Source of the DNA: Caldisericaceae bacterium
GTDB taxonomy: Bacteria; Caldisericota; Caldisericia; Caldisericales; Caldisericaceae
DNA: 32,414 nucleotides
Direction: 5' to 3'
Assembly: GCA_027023025.1 (NCBI GenBank)
Contig: JALVXB010000032.1
Location: 1 to 32,414, forward strand
Part shown: in pieces, positions 16,507 to 24,830 of the stretch
Numbering within the stretch: the first letter of the stretch is position 1
Layout of the letters: each line of letters opens with the position of its first letter
Made by a program: the position numbers and the translations under genes
Notes under the pieces: model-generated
The model's input: only the letters and a program-made list of their open reading frames with translations
What the model was told of the DNA's origin: nothing
Database searches by the model: none

Positions 16507-16534
16507 ATTATACACTAATGCAGTAAAATTTCAA
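16507..16534 (-). promoter_or_regulatory. Sigma-70-type promoter of cysEK
   Basis: On the minus strand TTGAAA (16529-16534) and a perfect TATAAT (16507-16512) are 16 bp apart, about 40 bp before the strong SD. Confidence 0.7.
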
Positions 16535-16707
16535 AACTCACGGCAAGTGAACATTAACTAAGAATTTACTTTTATGATAGTAAAAATGTCACTCAATGCC
16601 GTAATAAACGGTATCCTATTGCAATTCTAATCGGGCAAAACTTTTCATATATTTTAAAAAGTATCAATGAAGTAAGAAAAAAATTGCTATTTTTTTATAA
16701 AAAACTA

Positions 16708-16735
16708 TTGACAAAATTTTAAAAAGTCCTATAAA
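16708..16735 (+). promoter_or_regulatory. Sigma-70-type promoter of the HU gene
   Basis: A perfect TTGACA (16708-16713) and TATAAA (16730-16735) with a 16-bp spacer, embedded in very AT-rich DNA, about 43 bp before the ATG. Confidence 0.8.
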
Positions 16736-16777
16736 CAAGATGAATAGTGACTTTAATAGGAAAGGAGGTGAAAAGCG

Positions 16778-17050
16778 ATGAACAAACCCGAACTCGTAAA
16801 CGCAATTGCAGAAAAAGCAGGGCTTAAAAAGAAAGAGGCTGAAGCAGCACTTAGCGCTTTCATTGAAGCAGTAGAAGAAGCTCTGAAAAAAGGTGACAAA
16901 GTGGCATTAATCGGATTCGGAACATTTGGCACCAGAAAGAGGGCAAAGAGAACCGGTGTTAATCCCAAAACAGGAAAGAAAATCAAGATTCCTGCAAAGA
17001 CAGTTCCATTCTTCAAACCCGGTAAAAAACTCAAAGAAGCAGTTAAGTAG
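16778..17050 (+). CDS. hup: HU family DNA-binding protein
   Basis: 90 residues, the standard HU length. The family pattern is complete: MNKPELVNAIAEKAGL, the helix EAEAALSAFIEAVEEALKKGD, the signature GFGTFGTRKRAKRTGVNPKTG that forms the DNA-binding arm, and the C-terminal VPFFKPGKKLKEAV. It bends and packages DNA as a dimer. A near-perfect SD (AAAGGAGGTG), a consensus promoter and a terminator directly after the gene mark it as a single, highly expressed unit. Confidence 0.97.
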   Translation: MNKPELVNAIAEKAGLKKKEAEAALSAFIEAVEEALKKGDKVALIGFGTFGTRKRAKRTGVNPKTGKKIKIPAKTVPFFKPGKKLKEAVK

Positions 17051-17075
17051 TAAAGAAAGCTTTGCTTGTAAAGGA

Positions 17076-17107
17076 GGGGGCATAGTAAAAAGTGCCTCCC
17101 CATTTTT
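17076..17107 (+). terminator. Rho-independent terminator of the HU gene
   Basis: GGGGGCA pairs with TGCCTCC (7 bp, one G-T pair) around a 10-nt loop, followed by CCATTTTTATTT. It starts about 26 bp after the HU stop codon. Confidence 0.8.
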
Positions 17108-17140
17108 ATTTAAGACTTCTACTTTAAAGACCGCTTATAC

Positions 17141-18544
17141 CTATTTTACTGAATCTCTAAATTCTTCAGATGTCGTCGTATCTACCTTCAGGCCTAAATC
17201 ACGCAGCTTTGCCTGCACGAAGAGTGCAGCTTCAATTCGCATCCTCTGTGTTTCACATCCCGTTTCGTAAGGTTTAAAAATGTCGCCGTTCATCGTATAG
17301 TTATTGGCAAGGCATCCGCCGCTGCAATAAAAACGCGCCCAGCAGCTTGCACACTCCTTTTTATTGAACAGAAAGTTCGCCTTGCGGAACTGTTCCACCA
17401 GATCTTTTCGCTCAATTCCCGTAAAGACATTGCCCAGCCTCATTTCCACTATCCCATCAAACTGATGGCAGGGAAATATGTCTCCGTTCGGGGCAACTGC
17501 CATGTATTCCACACCCGCACCGCACCCGTGGATGCGCTTTTGAATGCAGGGGCCTGCTTCAAGGTCCACATTAAAGTGGAAGAAGTGCCACTCACCTTCC
17601 TTTTGCGATTCCACATACTCTTTTGCGAGTTTTTCGTATTCTTTTCTTAAACGCGGCAAATCCTCTTTTGATATGTTTATACCTCCGTCTTTCGTAACGA
17701 CCGGCTCAAGCGATATGTACTTAAAGCCAAAGTCGTGCAAGTCCATTACGGTTTTTGAAATTTCAAGCGTGGAATGCGTATAGGTCCCCCTTATGTAGTA
17801 ACCGCCACTTTCTTTCCTGTGCTCTGCAACCATTCTTAAATTTGGCAATATTAAGTCAAATGTGCCGCGCCCGTCAGGAAGCACGCGGAATTTATCGTTT
17901 ACTTCTTTGTTTCCGTCCAGACTCAATACGAGACTCACATCGTTGTCGTAAAGAAATTGCTCCATACTCTCCGTAAGCAAAGAGCCATTTGTCGTAAGCG
18001 TAAACCTCCACTTTTTATCCGGATAAGTGCTCCGCGCATACTTTATCGTTTTTTTTACGACCTCAAAGTCAAGTAGCGGCTCCCCGCCAAAAAAGTCTAC
18101 TTCAAGGTGTTCTCTGCCTTCGGAATTTTCGTGCAGAAAGTCAATTGCACGCTTTGCAACCTTAAAGTCCATCAAGGCACTTTTTTCGCCGTAGTTTCCC
18201 TGCTTTGCAAAACAGTACTTGCAGGCAAAGTTGCAGGCATGCGCAACATTCAGACAGAGCGACTTTAACTTCAATTCTGATTCAAAGTAATTTGGAGGTT
18301 TTGAAAAGAGCAGTCCCTGATTTATAAGGTTCTCGACTTCGCTGCGGACTTCGTTTGCGTCTCCGTATGCTTTCTCAGTTTCTTCAGTTGCATTGGAAAG
18401 GGAATCGCTCTCAATAAGTTTCCCTAAAAAATAAAATGCAGGCTCGTCAACTTCAAGTAGTGAGCCTGTGTTCACATCAAGGGCAAAGTACTCTCCGTTA
18501 AACTCAAACGGATGTACATTGCTCCCGGGATATTTTTTCCCCAT
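17141..18544 (-). CDS. scfB: Radical SAM/SPASM thioether maturase of the SCIFF peptide
   Basis: 467 residues. An N-terminal region of about 85 residues (GKKYPGSNVHPFEFNGEYF...) has the form of a peptide-recognition (RRE-like) domain. The radical SAM cluster CNFACKYC has Cys 104, 108 and 111, followed by DFFGGEPLLDFE and LTTNGSLL. The C-terminal third carries the SPASM/twitch cysteines (GPC, HGCGAG, FPCHQFDG, ECASCWARFYCSGGC, ETGC) for two auxiliary 4Fe-4S clusters. The immediate upstream gene encodes a SCIFF peptide, so this is the SCIFF maturase, which joins a cysteine sulfur to a threonine carbon in the clostridial example. The ATG is 4 nt after the peptide stop and has only a weak SD, consistent with much less enzyme than peptide. 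Confidence 0.93.
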   Translation of the reverse strand: MGKKYPGSNVHPFEFNGEYFALDVNTGSLLEVDEPAFYFLGKLIESDSLSNATEETEKAYGDANEVRSEVENLINQGLLFSKPPNYFESELKLKSLCLNVAHACNFACKYCFAKQGNYGEKSALMDFKVAKRAIDFLHENSEGREHLEVDFFGGEPLLDFEVVKKTIKYARSTYPDKKWRFTLTTNGSLLTESMEQFLYDNDVSLVLSLDGNKEVNDKFRVLPDGRGTFDLILPNLRMVAEHRKESGGYYIRGTYTHSTLEISKTVMDLHDFGFKYISLEPVVTKDGGINISKEDLPRLRKEYEKLAKEYVESQKEGEWHFFHFNVDLEAGPCIQKRIHGCGAGVEYMAVAPNGDIFPCHQFDGIVEMRLGNVFTGIERKDLVEQFRKANFLFNKKECASCWARFYCSGGCLANNYTMNGDIFKPYETGCETQRMRIEAALFVQAKLRDLGLKVDTTTSEEFRDSVK

Positions 18545-18548
18545 TAAG

Positions 18549-18713
18549 TTACCAGATCCAGCGCTTTATAGGTTTTTTGACCTCACACACCTGGTTGCCT
18601 ACCGTAACGCTCGTTTTGCAGGCAGACTTGCACGGTGTCTGGCACTCCCTGCAGTCGTGTTTTTTGTTAATATTCCAGAACGGCCTTTTTGCAACAACTT
18701 TAATGTGCCTCAT
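18549..18713 (-). CDS. scfA: SCIFF-family ribosomal peptide precursor, five-cysteine variant
   Basis: 54 residues, beginning MRHIKVVAK, with the SD GGAGGT 4 nt before the ATG. The core reads CRECQTPCKSACKTSVTVGN and then QVC. This is the SCIFF pattern C-x2-C-x3-C-x3-C-KTS-C-TVGNQ-x-C, with Cys at 21, 24, 28, 32 and 43; the expected Cys 36 is Val. From memory, the characterised clostridial SCIFF peptide forms a thioether from Cys 32 to Thr 37, and both positions are kept here with the same spacing. A basic, Trp-ending tail (PIKRWIW) follows, which I do not expect in the family. The role of SCIFF peptides is unsettled; quorum-like signalling has been proposed. It has its own promoter and is followed by scfB. 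Confidence 0.93.
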   Translation of the reverse strand: MRHIKVVAKRPFWNINKKHDCRECQTPCKSACKTSVTVGNQVCEVKKPIKRWIW

Positions 18714-18740
18714 ATTTACCTCCAATGCAAAGTTTTTTAC

Positions 18741-18768
18741 ATTATAATCAATAGATTCGTTTTACAAA
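18741..18768 (-). promoter_or_regulatory. Promoter of the scfAB operon
   Basis: A perfect TATAAT (18741-18746, minus strand) lies about 28 bp before the peptide ATG. A weak -35 TTTGTA is 16 bp upstream, just after the stop of the redox operon, so scfAB can be transcribed independently. Confidence 0.6.
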
Positions 18769-18772
18769 AGCG

Positions 18773-19972
18773 CTAAATTACGCCAAACAGAAGAAGCGTC
18801 TTAAAAGAAAGGTACAAAAACAACACGAAGAAAACGATACCCGTCCAGAGTTTAACAGTTGCAAGGTTTCTCTTGAACCAGCCAATAACGGCTTGCGAAG
18901 TTGCACCCTTATATACGAAGTAAACGATTGCAATAAGTGGAAGTACAAACATTACATTGTACAGAATAAGGTAAAACGCTGCCTTCGCCTTTAACTGAGG
19001 AATGCTGTAAATGTAAACGATCGTGGGCAAGTAAGTCTGTCCCGTGCAGGAGAAAGAAACGATCGATACGGGAAAAGAAACGAGAAAAGAAAACAGCGCC
19101 GTTCCCTGCACGCGTGGGTTCCTTAAAAGAGAGTGAATCGTGCGCTTTTCAGTTCCAGAAAGCTGCAAAACCATTTCTGCAGCCTTTCCTTTTTTTACCT
19201 TTATGTAATCCTGCACGGTAAGAATTGCAAAAATAAGCGTCGCAACCGCAGTTGCAAGGTAAACCCACTTTGCGATGTCGTCAAAGTACCTCCACTTCGA
19301 CACCACGCTGAACAAACCGATGCCAAGCAAAAAGTAGGAAAGCCCAAAGCCTACAATAAAGGACGAGCCCACTACGAGAATTTCCTTCCGCGTTTTCTTT
19401 TTCAGAAGAAGAAACGATATAAAAAATATCAAAACCGTAAATGCGCACGGATTGTAGCCGTCGATAAGCCCTGCACCTATCACGGTAAGCACGCCAAACT
19501 TTTTAAATGCTTCAACCATCTGGTTTTTAGCACCTTTCGTTTTACCGTTTAACACCTTTTCGAGGAATGCAGTATCCGCATAATTATAATTTTTGACAGC
19601 ATTCTCTACTTCTTTTAACGCACTTACCCGCACGAAGTACTTCTTTCCGATAAATACAGCAGGCGTCGTATTTCTCAAATTGCTCGGGACATTATACGCC
19701 TCGTCAAAGTGGAGCAGCAACGCACGGCTTTTATCGTCTGCCATGGAGAACTCAATTATGTGCATATTGGGATAGAGTTCTTTCAGCGAATTAAGGAAGT
19801 TACGCGTGATCGTGCACTCCTCACACCCAGGTGTTGTAAAAACTACGACGGGAATTTCAGCCTTTCCGCTATTTGCTGCACACACCCCGTGCACAAAGAC
19901 GGGCAAAACGGATAAAACTAAAACGAGCAGCAGTAAAATCGCTGCTGCTCTTTTAATGCGCAAAGACTTCAT
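18773..19972 (-). CDS. Thioredoxin-CcdA/DsbD-like fusion, thiol-disulfide electron carrier
   Basis: 399 residues from ATG 19972, 2 nt after the upstream stop; a longer reading would run into the upstream gene. A signal peptide (basic start, Leu/Val-rich core to about residue 30) is followed by a thioredoxin-like domain with VVVFTTPGCEEC (Cys 50 and 53) and NTTPAVFIGKKYFV. The C-terminal part has about six helices with the CcdA/DsbD cysteines in DGYNPCAFTVLIFFISF and VSFSCTGQTYLP. Such proteins pass reducing power from cytoplasmic thioredoxin through the membrane to exported thiols. It is last in an operon with a secreted stalk protein and a membrane-anchored thioredoxin, so it likely keeps exported cysteines reduced or shuffles their disulfides. 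Confidence 0.88.
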   Translation of the reverse strand: MKSLRIKRAAAILLLLVLVLSVLPVFVHGVCAANSGKAEIPVVVFTTPGCEECTITRNFLNSLKELYPNMHIIEFSMADDKSRALLLHFDEAYNVPSNLRNTTPAVFIGKKYFVRVSALKEVENAVKNYNYADTAFLEKVLNGKTKGAKNQMVEAFKKFGVLTVIGAGLIDGYNPCAFTVLIFFISFLLLKKKTRKEILVVGSSFIVGFGLSYFLLGIGLFSVVSKWRYFDDIAKWVYLATAVATLIFAILTVQDYIKVKKGKAAEMVLQLSGTEKRTIHSLLRNPRVQGTALFSFLVSFPVSIVSFSCTGQTYLPTIVYIYSIPQLKAKAAFYLILYNVMFVLPLIAIVYFVYKGATSQAVIGWFKRNLATVKLWTGIVFFVLFLYLSFKTLLLFGVI

Positions 19973-19974
19973 CG

Positions 19975-22014
19975 TTACGGTCCCTGTATAGTTATGCTGT
20001 GTGTTTTTCCGTTCCACTGGACATTAAATCCCAGTGCTTCCACGACGAAACGAAGAGGGATAAATGTTCTGTTGTGTTTTATAATCGGCGGCTGGTCCAG
20101 CGTATAAGCAACGCCGTTCACATAAGCAATTTTGGAGTTTATCGTAAGTTTCAAAGTTTTGCCGTTAAGTTCTATCGTTACCGTTCTGGTTGCAGCATCC
20201 CACTGGACCGTTCCGCCTAAAAACTCCACGACGAAGCGCACCGGAACGAGCGTCCTGTTCGTTTTCGGATCAATAAACGGAGCAACATCCATTTGTTTTT
20301 TGCTCTTGCCGACGAGTGCAGACTTTTTCCCAATCGTAAGGCACACTTTTTTGGTATGCGGCTTGTAAATCACGGTAAGCGTTTCTTCTGCACTTTTTCC
20401 TGAAAGAGGATATACTGCTTTAAGTATTATTGGCAGTATTTTCGTATGTTCTTTTGGAACAAAACTATACGAAAATGTACCGTCAGGCTCAACACTTACT
20501 TCTTTGCCGTTGATGTAGAGAAGTGAAGAAGCAGGGGATACGCTCCCTTTTACGGTGATCGTTTTAGTGGTAACTTCTGCCCAATCACCTGGATAAGAAA
20601 CGGTAATCCGTGGAACAGTCGTATCATAGTTAATAATTAAAGTTACTTTCGTTGCGTTGCCTGCAATGTCCACTGCGCTTATAAGGAATGTATTTTTACC
20701 AGGAATAAGTTTTACCTCTTTTCCAAAGGAGAAGTCCTTCTTTTCAAGAACAGGCCTCCCGTTTATGTACACCGAACAAGGTTCACTCGTTTTACCGGAT
20801 ATCCTGATGGAAGACTTCCCCGTTGCAAACGGACTTTTATCAGGGTTCGTTATGGTAAGGATTGGCGCCTTAGTATCCACTTTAAATACTACTGAACGAA
20901 CTTCTTCTTTCAGATCGCCTGCGGTGCTGTAGAAGTAAAGCGTGTGCACGCCGTCTGGCACTTTGAAAGGCGCTACATACTGGACAAATTTTCCGTCGTC
21001 AAGTTTGTAAAAAGTTTTTACCGTTACGCCTTTCAGATTCGTTTCTGCACCGAGAGTTACGGTAGGTGCCGTTTTAAAGTATCCACTCGTCCCGTCAGGA
21101 GATTCAGGCACGGTGTCTATGTGAGTAAATACCGTAAACTGTTGCTTAATAGTAAACTTTGCTTCGACTTTGTCTGGTTCGTTATCCGTCCATATGTAAA
21201 GGCCGTAGTCTCCGCCTTTTGTGGGATTAACGATTCCAAAAGCACTTTTTATCTCCAGCATACACTTTCGGTCTTTGTTTATGGACCGCCTTAAAGTAAA
21301 TGCAAGAGTTCTTCCCAAAAGTTCTACTTTTTTCGGGCTGAATCCGTTTATAATGACCTCATCCTCGTTTAAAGAAGACGGAAACTTCGTCCCTTCCGGG
21401 AATTCCACATATATCTTCTGTCCGTTATTTAAGTTTCCCAGATCGCCTGTCGTAAAGTTAACTTTGTAGTCAGCAGCAAGCCCTGCGGTTTTCGGGTCAA
21501 CGCTGACGGAAACATCTTTTAAGTGGGTAGAGCCAATCTCGTAAAAGTTAGACTTTTCCTTGCCCTGGCGGTTCGTCCACACCGCAAGCTGGTACTTACC
21601 CGGTTTGGACGGATTCCAGATATTTGCCTGAGGCTTAATCACCACACTTATCTGCTCACCTTTTTTCAGTATGATGCCGCCAGGGACAGTAAGATATATC
21701 GTATTTGGAATGTCAAGGACTCTTCCTGCACGGGACGGTTTATAGCCATTAATACTGAAAAAGTTAAGGTGCCAGTTGTGCGGGCAGGAGCAGGGCAAGT
21801 GCGTGCCCTCTGGAAAAGTAATGAGAATGTTGTCTTTTCCGCCAATAAGGTCTGCTTCAGTTACGAAAGAAATGTCGTATTCTGCAAGTGACGCACGCAG
21901 AGGCGGTTTCACCGTAACTTTGACCGAACTATCTGCCTTTACGAACCCTACAGGCAGAATAACAGTTGCCGTAATAAAAATCGCAATCAATATACTTATT
22001 ATTCTTCTTTTCAC
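19975..22014 (-). CDS. Secreted multidomain protein with Ig-like repeats and C-terminal stalk (CuAO-N1-like) domain
   Basis: 679 residues from a GTG at 22014 with SD AGGAGG. An N-terminal signal peptide (MKRRIISILIAIFITATVIL) ends near KADSS. The first 290 residues hold two similar beta-rich modules (ITFPEGTHLPCSCP... and VEFPEGTKFPSSL... with NGYKPSRAGR / NGFSPKKVELLGR), then Ig-like modules with VDTKAPILTI and YDTTVPRITV. The last 120 residues are a tandem stalk domain: RTLVPVRFVVEFLGGTVQWD and RTFIPLRFVVEALGFNVQWN. It is probably a cell-surface or envelope protein. It carries several cysteines (CSCP near residue 76, others at KCM and EPCS), unusual for surface proteins and consistent with redox partners on both sides. 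Confidence 0.8.
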   Translation of the reverse strand: MKRRIISILIAIFITATVILPVGFVKADSSVKVTVKPPLRASLAEYDISFVTEADLIGGKDNILITFPEGTHLPCSCPHNWHLNFFSINGYKPSRAGRVLDIPNTIYLTVPGGIILKKGEQISVVIKPQANIWNPSKPGKYQLAVWTNRQGKEKSNFYEIGSTHLKDVSVSVDPKTAGLAADYKVNFTTGDLGNLNNGQKIYVEFPEGTKFPSSLNEDEVIINGFSPKKVELLGRTLAFTLRRSINKDRKCMLEIKSAFGIVNPTKGGDYGLYIWTDNEPDKVEAKFTIKQQFTVFTHIDTVPESPDGTSGYFKTAPTVTLGAETNLKGVTVKTFYKLDDGKFVQYVAPFKVPDGVHTLYFYSTAGDLKEEVRSVVFKVDTKAPILTITNPDKSPFATGKSSIRISGKTSEPCSVYINGRPVLEKKDFSFGKEVKLIPGKNTFLISAVDIAGNATKVTLIINYDTTVPRITVSYPGDWAEVTTKTITVKGSVSPASSLLYINGKEVSVEPDGTFSYSFVPKEHTKILPIILKAVYPLSGKSAEETLTVIYKPHTKKVCLTIGKKSALVGKSKKQMDVAPFIDPKTNRTLVPVRFVVEFLGGTVQWDAATRTVTIELNGKTLKLTINSKIAYVNGVAYTLDQPPIIKHNRTFIPLRFVVEALGFNVQWNGKTHSITIQGP

Positions 22015-23117
22015 TTCTTGCCTCCTAAAAATTCTTTTATGTTCGTCGTCGTATTAAGAGTGGGTTCTCCCGGCCCTCTATAATATAATTTAAGACCTTT
22101 GTTAATAAGTTCTATGTACGGCGATATGTCAATTTTTGCCTTTTTTGCATAAGAGCGATTCGGGTCAACGACTACGATCGTGTTCTTTGGAAGGTGTTCC
22201 GTAAGGTGTTCTGCGTCCGCTGCCTTATCGCTAAAGGAAAAAACGATAAATTGCACATTTGAAAGGTCGTAACCACCGTGATTTATTATCCACGCAAGTC
22301 GGTTAATGCTCTCAACGCAGCCGCCGCAGTTCGGGTTTCCACCGATAAGGAATAGTTTTTTATTGGCAAAGTCGGACAACTTGTATGTTTTTCCATTGGT
22401 TGCAGGAAACTCAAAGTCAGGTACCTTCGTACCTCTGCCTGCAAAAATAAACTCTCCGTTTGTAAGTTTGTCGTATCTATTTGCACCGTACTTCTCTATG
22501 TAAAATAGAGTCATTGCTTCGCGCACCTTGTTCTTTATAAGAAGAGCCGTATTACTGTCGTCTGTGTAAATACCGTCTATTCGCTTAATCATCTGCACAG
22601 CACTTTTACCTTTAAACGATTTAAAAAACTCGTTAAAGTTTACCTTGCCGCCGATGTCAAAGTAAGTGGGTTTGTAAGGCTTAAACCCCAAAATTGTCAG
22701 ATTATCGTTAACGACGAGTAGCATAAATGCCTCGTCAGGAATCTTTTTGGACTTTGCTGCATCAGGATTGTCGACAAAGATAACGGCTTCTTCACCTATC
22801 TTTTTGCCGTCCTTTAAAAGGTCTTCTGCAGCAAAGCTGTCTGCAACATACAAACTATTGGAAAGTGCCCTGAGGTTCGTAATCTGAGGGTTGAAACCAA
22901 GAATTTCCTTCCGCGCCTGCTCTTTTGTAATCGCTTTGGTGTATTTAGAGATACGCGCCTGGGGTATGACAAATGCAGCAAATACGATGCCTATAACGAT
23001 AGCGGCAATTATCACATTCAGGATCTGCCTGTCTTTTCGGTAAACTTTACGCTTTGAAACACTCTGTTTTTTACTCTTCTTCTTTATCTTCTTCCTGTTT
23101 TCCCTTGCCCTGCTCAT
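22011..23117 (-). CDS. Membrane-anchored thioredoxin-like (TlpA/redoxin) protein
   Basis: 368 residues. A very basic cytoplasmic N-terminus (RKKIKKKSKKQSVSKRK) precedes one membrane helix at about residues 33-53, so the rest is outside. The C-terminal third is a redoxin domain: GTKVPDFEFPATNGKTYKLS, then LIGGNPNCGGCVESINRLAW with Cys 264 and 267, and IVVVDPNRSYAKKAKI. The middle domain (residues about 60-215) is not recognised; its IDGIYTDDSNTALLIKNKV segment is faintly like an FMN-binding module. The GTGA overlap with the stalk-protein gene ties their translation. SD GGAGGT and a consensus promoter mark it as first gene of the three-gene operon. The expected role is reducing or isomerising disulfides of exported proteins. 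Confidence 0.83.
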   Translation of the reverse strand: MSRARENRKKIKKKSKKQSVSKRKVYRKDRQILNVIIAAIVIGIVFAAFVIPQARISKYTKAITKEQARKEILGFNPQITNLRALSNSLYVADSFAAEDLLKDGKKIGEEAVIFVDNPDAAKSKKIPDEAFMLLVVNDNLTILGFKPYKPTYFDIGGKVNFNEFFKSFKGKSAVQMIKRIDGIYTDDSNTALLIKNKVREAMTLFYIEKYGANRYDKLTNGEFIFAGRGTKVPDFEFPATNGKTYKLSDFANKKLFLIGGNPNCGGCVESINRLAWIINHGGYDLSNVQFIVFSFSDKAADAEHLTEHLPKNTIVVVDPNRSYAKKAKIDISPYIELINKGLKLYYRGPGEPTLNTTTNIKEFLGGKK

Positions 23118-23156
23118 TCAACACCTCCGATATCAAAAATCGTGAAAATTTTCTCT

Positions 23157-23184
23157 ATTATATAAAATAAAAACTTTTAGTCAA
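23157..23184 (-). promoter_or_regulatory. Promoter of the exported redox operon
   Basis: On the minus strand TTGACT (23179-23184) and TATAAT (23157-23162) are 16 bp apart, about 40 bp from the ATG. A second TTGACT (23192-23197) lies 13 bp upstream as part of a direct repeat TTTTGACTAAAA-like sequence, perhaps an operator. Confidence 0.75.
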
Positions 23185-23232
23185 AATTTTTAGTCAAATT
23201 AAACGCTGCTAAAGTGAGCATTATAATAGGCT

Positions 23233-23721
23233 TTACATCTTGTAGCCGAACTTTCTGAGGAGTTCCTTTCTCTTTTTAATGTCTTCTTCAGTTTCAATAC
23301 CCTTTGGCTTGAAGCCGTCAATTACCCCAAGTATGCCCCTGCCCTGCTCCGTTTCTGCAATAATCACCTGAATAGGATTCGCACTCGCAGTGTAAATAGA
23401 GCAAACCTCCTGCACATTCTTAATGGCATTGAGCACATTTATTGGGTAGGCGTCTTCAAGGAAAATAATAAAAGAGTGTCCTGCACCAATTTTGTAGGCA
23501 TTTTCCCTTGCAAGTTTTATCAAGCGTTCGTCGTTTCCAGCCCAGCGCACGAGGCAATCTCCTGACGCTTCCACAAAACCAATGCCAAACTTTATAAAAG
23601 GTGACGAAGTAATAAGCACTTCGTAGAGGTCTTCTACAGTTTTTATGAAGTGCGTCTGTCCGATAATGACATTCAAGTCATCTGGTTTGTCCAACTTTAT
23701 AATCTTAATTTCCAGTTCCAT
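23233..23721 (-). CDS. Adenosine-specific kinase family protein
   Basis: 162 residues from ATG 23721 with SD GGGAGG; the longer reading begins at a TTG within the SD. The sequence has the family layout throughout: [75 protein letters not shown], and [24 protein letters not shown] (here TASANPIQ). Members known from thermophilic archaea and bacteria phosphorylate adenosine; the in vivo role in bacteria is unclear. The gene stands alone with its own TTGACT-16-TATAAT promoter between the redox operon and mscS. Confidence 0.87.
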   Translation of the reverse strand: MELEIKIIKLDKPDDLNVIIGQTHFIKTVEDLYEVLITSSPFIKFGIGFVEASGDCLVRWAGNDERLIKLARENAYKIGAGHSFIIFLEDAYPINVLNAIKNVQEVCSIYTASANPIQVIIAETEQGRGILGVIDGFKPKGIETEEDIKKRKELLRKFGYKM

Positions 23722-23742
23722 TTTACTGCCCTCCCTCAAAGA

Positions 23743-23770
23743 ATTATATAAAAATACACTTCTCAGTCAA
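23743..23770 (-). promoter_or_regulatory. Promoter of the adenosine-specific kinase gene
   Basis: On the minus strand TTGACT (23765-23770) and TATAAT (23743-23748) with a 16-bp spacer, about 21 bp before the start codon. Confidence 0.75.
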
Positions 23771-23778
23771 ATTGAAAG

Positions 23779-24687
23779 CTACTTTGCATTCTTTGGCTTT
23801 GTGCCGGGTTTTCCTTCCAGCAGGTTGTTGTAAAAGCGTTCAGTAGGATAGGCAAGGTCTATGTCGTCACACTTTGCAAACGCATTCAACACATCTTCCC
23901 ATATTGCTTCTGCAGAGCCTCTCCTATTACGCACCCAACAAAGGTAGCGAATCGTAAGCATTACCCCACTGTCTTCCACAGTCGTATACACGCGGGGAGT
24001 CGTATTTTTGTACAAAATTGCGTACTTTCTACTTGCTTTTTCTATGCTCTTCCGTGCAGCCTCACTAACCTTTTCTGCGTGGCGAGCGGCAATTTCCTGT
24101 AAAATCACTTTTGCCTTTTTCCAGTTGCTTTCAAAAGTAATGAGCACGCCAATTTCGTTCCAGATGTAGGGAAAACCCTTCGTGTAATTTACGAGCGGGG
24201 AAGTAAGCACGAGTTCGTTTGGTATGTGAATGATGCGCCCTGTGCTCTGGTCCGCATCTACCCAGTTGCCCACCTCGATCATAAGAAATTCAAATAGCCC
24301 GATGTCTATTACATCACCGATGTGTCCTGAGATTTCCACGCGGTCACCTATTTTAAACTGCTGTTCAGTAACGATAAAGAGCCACCCCGCAAAGTTTAGA
24401 ATAGGATCCTTCAGTGCAATAGAAACGCCCGCAGAAAGCAGGCCAAAGTAAGTCGCAAAGGAACGCATTCCATTTATCCACACGAGCCCGACAAACAGGA
24501 TAATCGAGGCATTAGCAGCGTAGTTTACTCCCTTGCGCCAACCGTAGCGTACATGGACGTCTTCCACGCGGTTGTAAACGATGTGCAGAACAACTTTCTT
24601 AACGAGCCAGACGATAAAGATAATAGCAATAGAAACGAGCAGTTTTATTTTTACATCTCTTGCCACAAAACTTAAAACATTATTCAT
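23779..24687 (-). CDS. mscS: Small-conductance mechanosensitive channel, MscS family
   Basis: 302 residues. Three membrane helices lie in the first about 110 residues; the pore helix is in SFATYFGLLSAGVSIALKDPI. The beta domain follows with the conserved FKIGDRVEISGHIGDVIDIG and the HIPNELVLTSPLVNYTK segment. A long C-terminal cytoplasmic domain contains VLITFESNWKKAKVIL and ends in a basic tail. It should open under membrane tension to release solutes on osmotic downshift. The promoter-like TATAAT upstream suggests it is a separate unit; the SD is GGAAG. Confidence 0.93.
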   Translation of the reverse strand: MNNVLSFVARDVKIKLLVSIAIIFIVWLVKKVVLHIVYNRVEDVHVRYGWRKGVNYAANASIILFVGLVWINGMRSFATYFGLLSAGVSIALKDPILNFAGWLFIVTEQQFKIGDRVEISGHIGDVIDIGLFEFLMIEVGNWVDADQSTGRIIHIPNELVLTSPLVNYTKGFPYIWNEIGVLITFESNWKKAKVILQEIAARHAEKVSEAARKSIEKASRKYAILYKNTTPRVYTTVEDSGVMLTIRYLCWVRNRRGSAEAIWEDVLNAFAKCDDIDLAYPTERFYNNLLEGKPGTKPKNAK

Positions 24688-24722
24688 CGTCTCACTTCCG
24701 CCACATTCCTCATAGTAATATA

Positions 24723-24728
24723 ATTATA
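24723..24728 (-). promoter_or_regulatory. Putative -10 element of mscS
   Basis: The minus strand reads TATAAT about 36 bp before the ATG. A weak TTTGCA occurs 16 bp further upstream. Confidence 0.5.
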
Positions 24729-24830
24729 CGCTTTTCTTACTGTATGCAAAATTCTTGAGTAAGCAGAATAAGGTGTAAATAAACGCTTTCTGTAAAAACT
24801 ATACACTCGATAGCGGAAAATAAATATTTC

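Larger units (their letters stand above)
16448..16777. other. Divergent cysE-HU intergenic region
   Basis: About 330 bp of AT-rich DNA holding the cysEK and HU promoters on opposite strands. Between them I see only short imperfect hairpins such as CCGT-AATAA-ACGG near 16600. No RNA gene or cysteine-linked riboswitch was recognised. Confidence 0.5.

Noticed and set aside
24474-24482. Perfect DnaA box TTATCCACA
   Set aside because: Single occurrence inside the mscS coding sequence, expected by chance in a window of this size.
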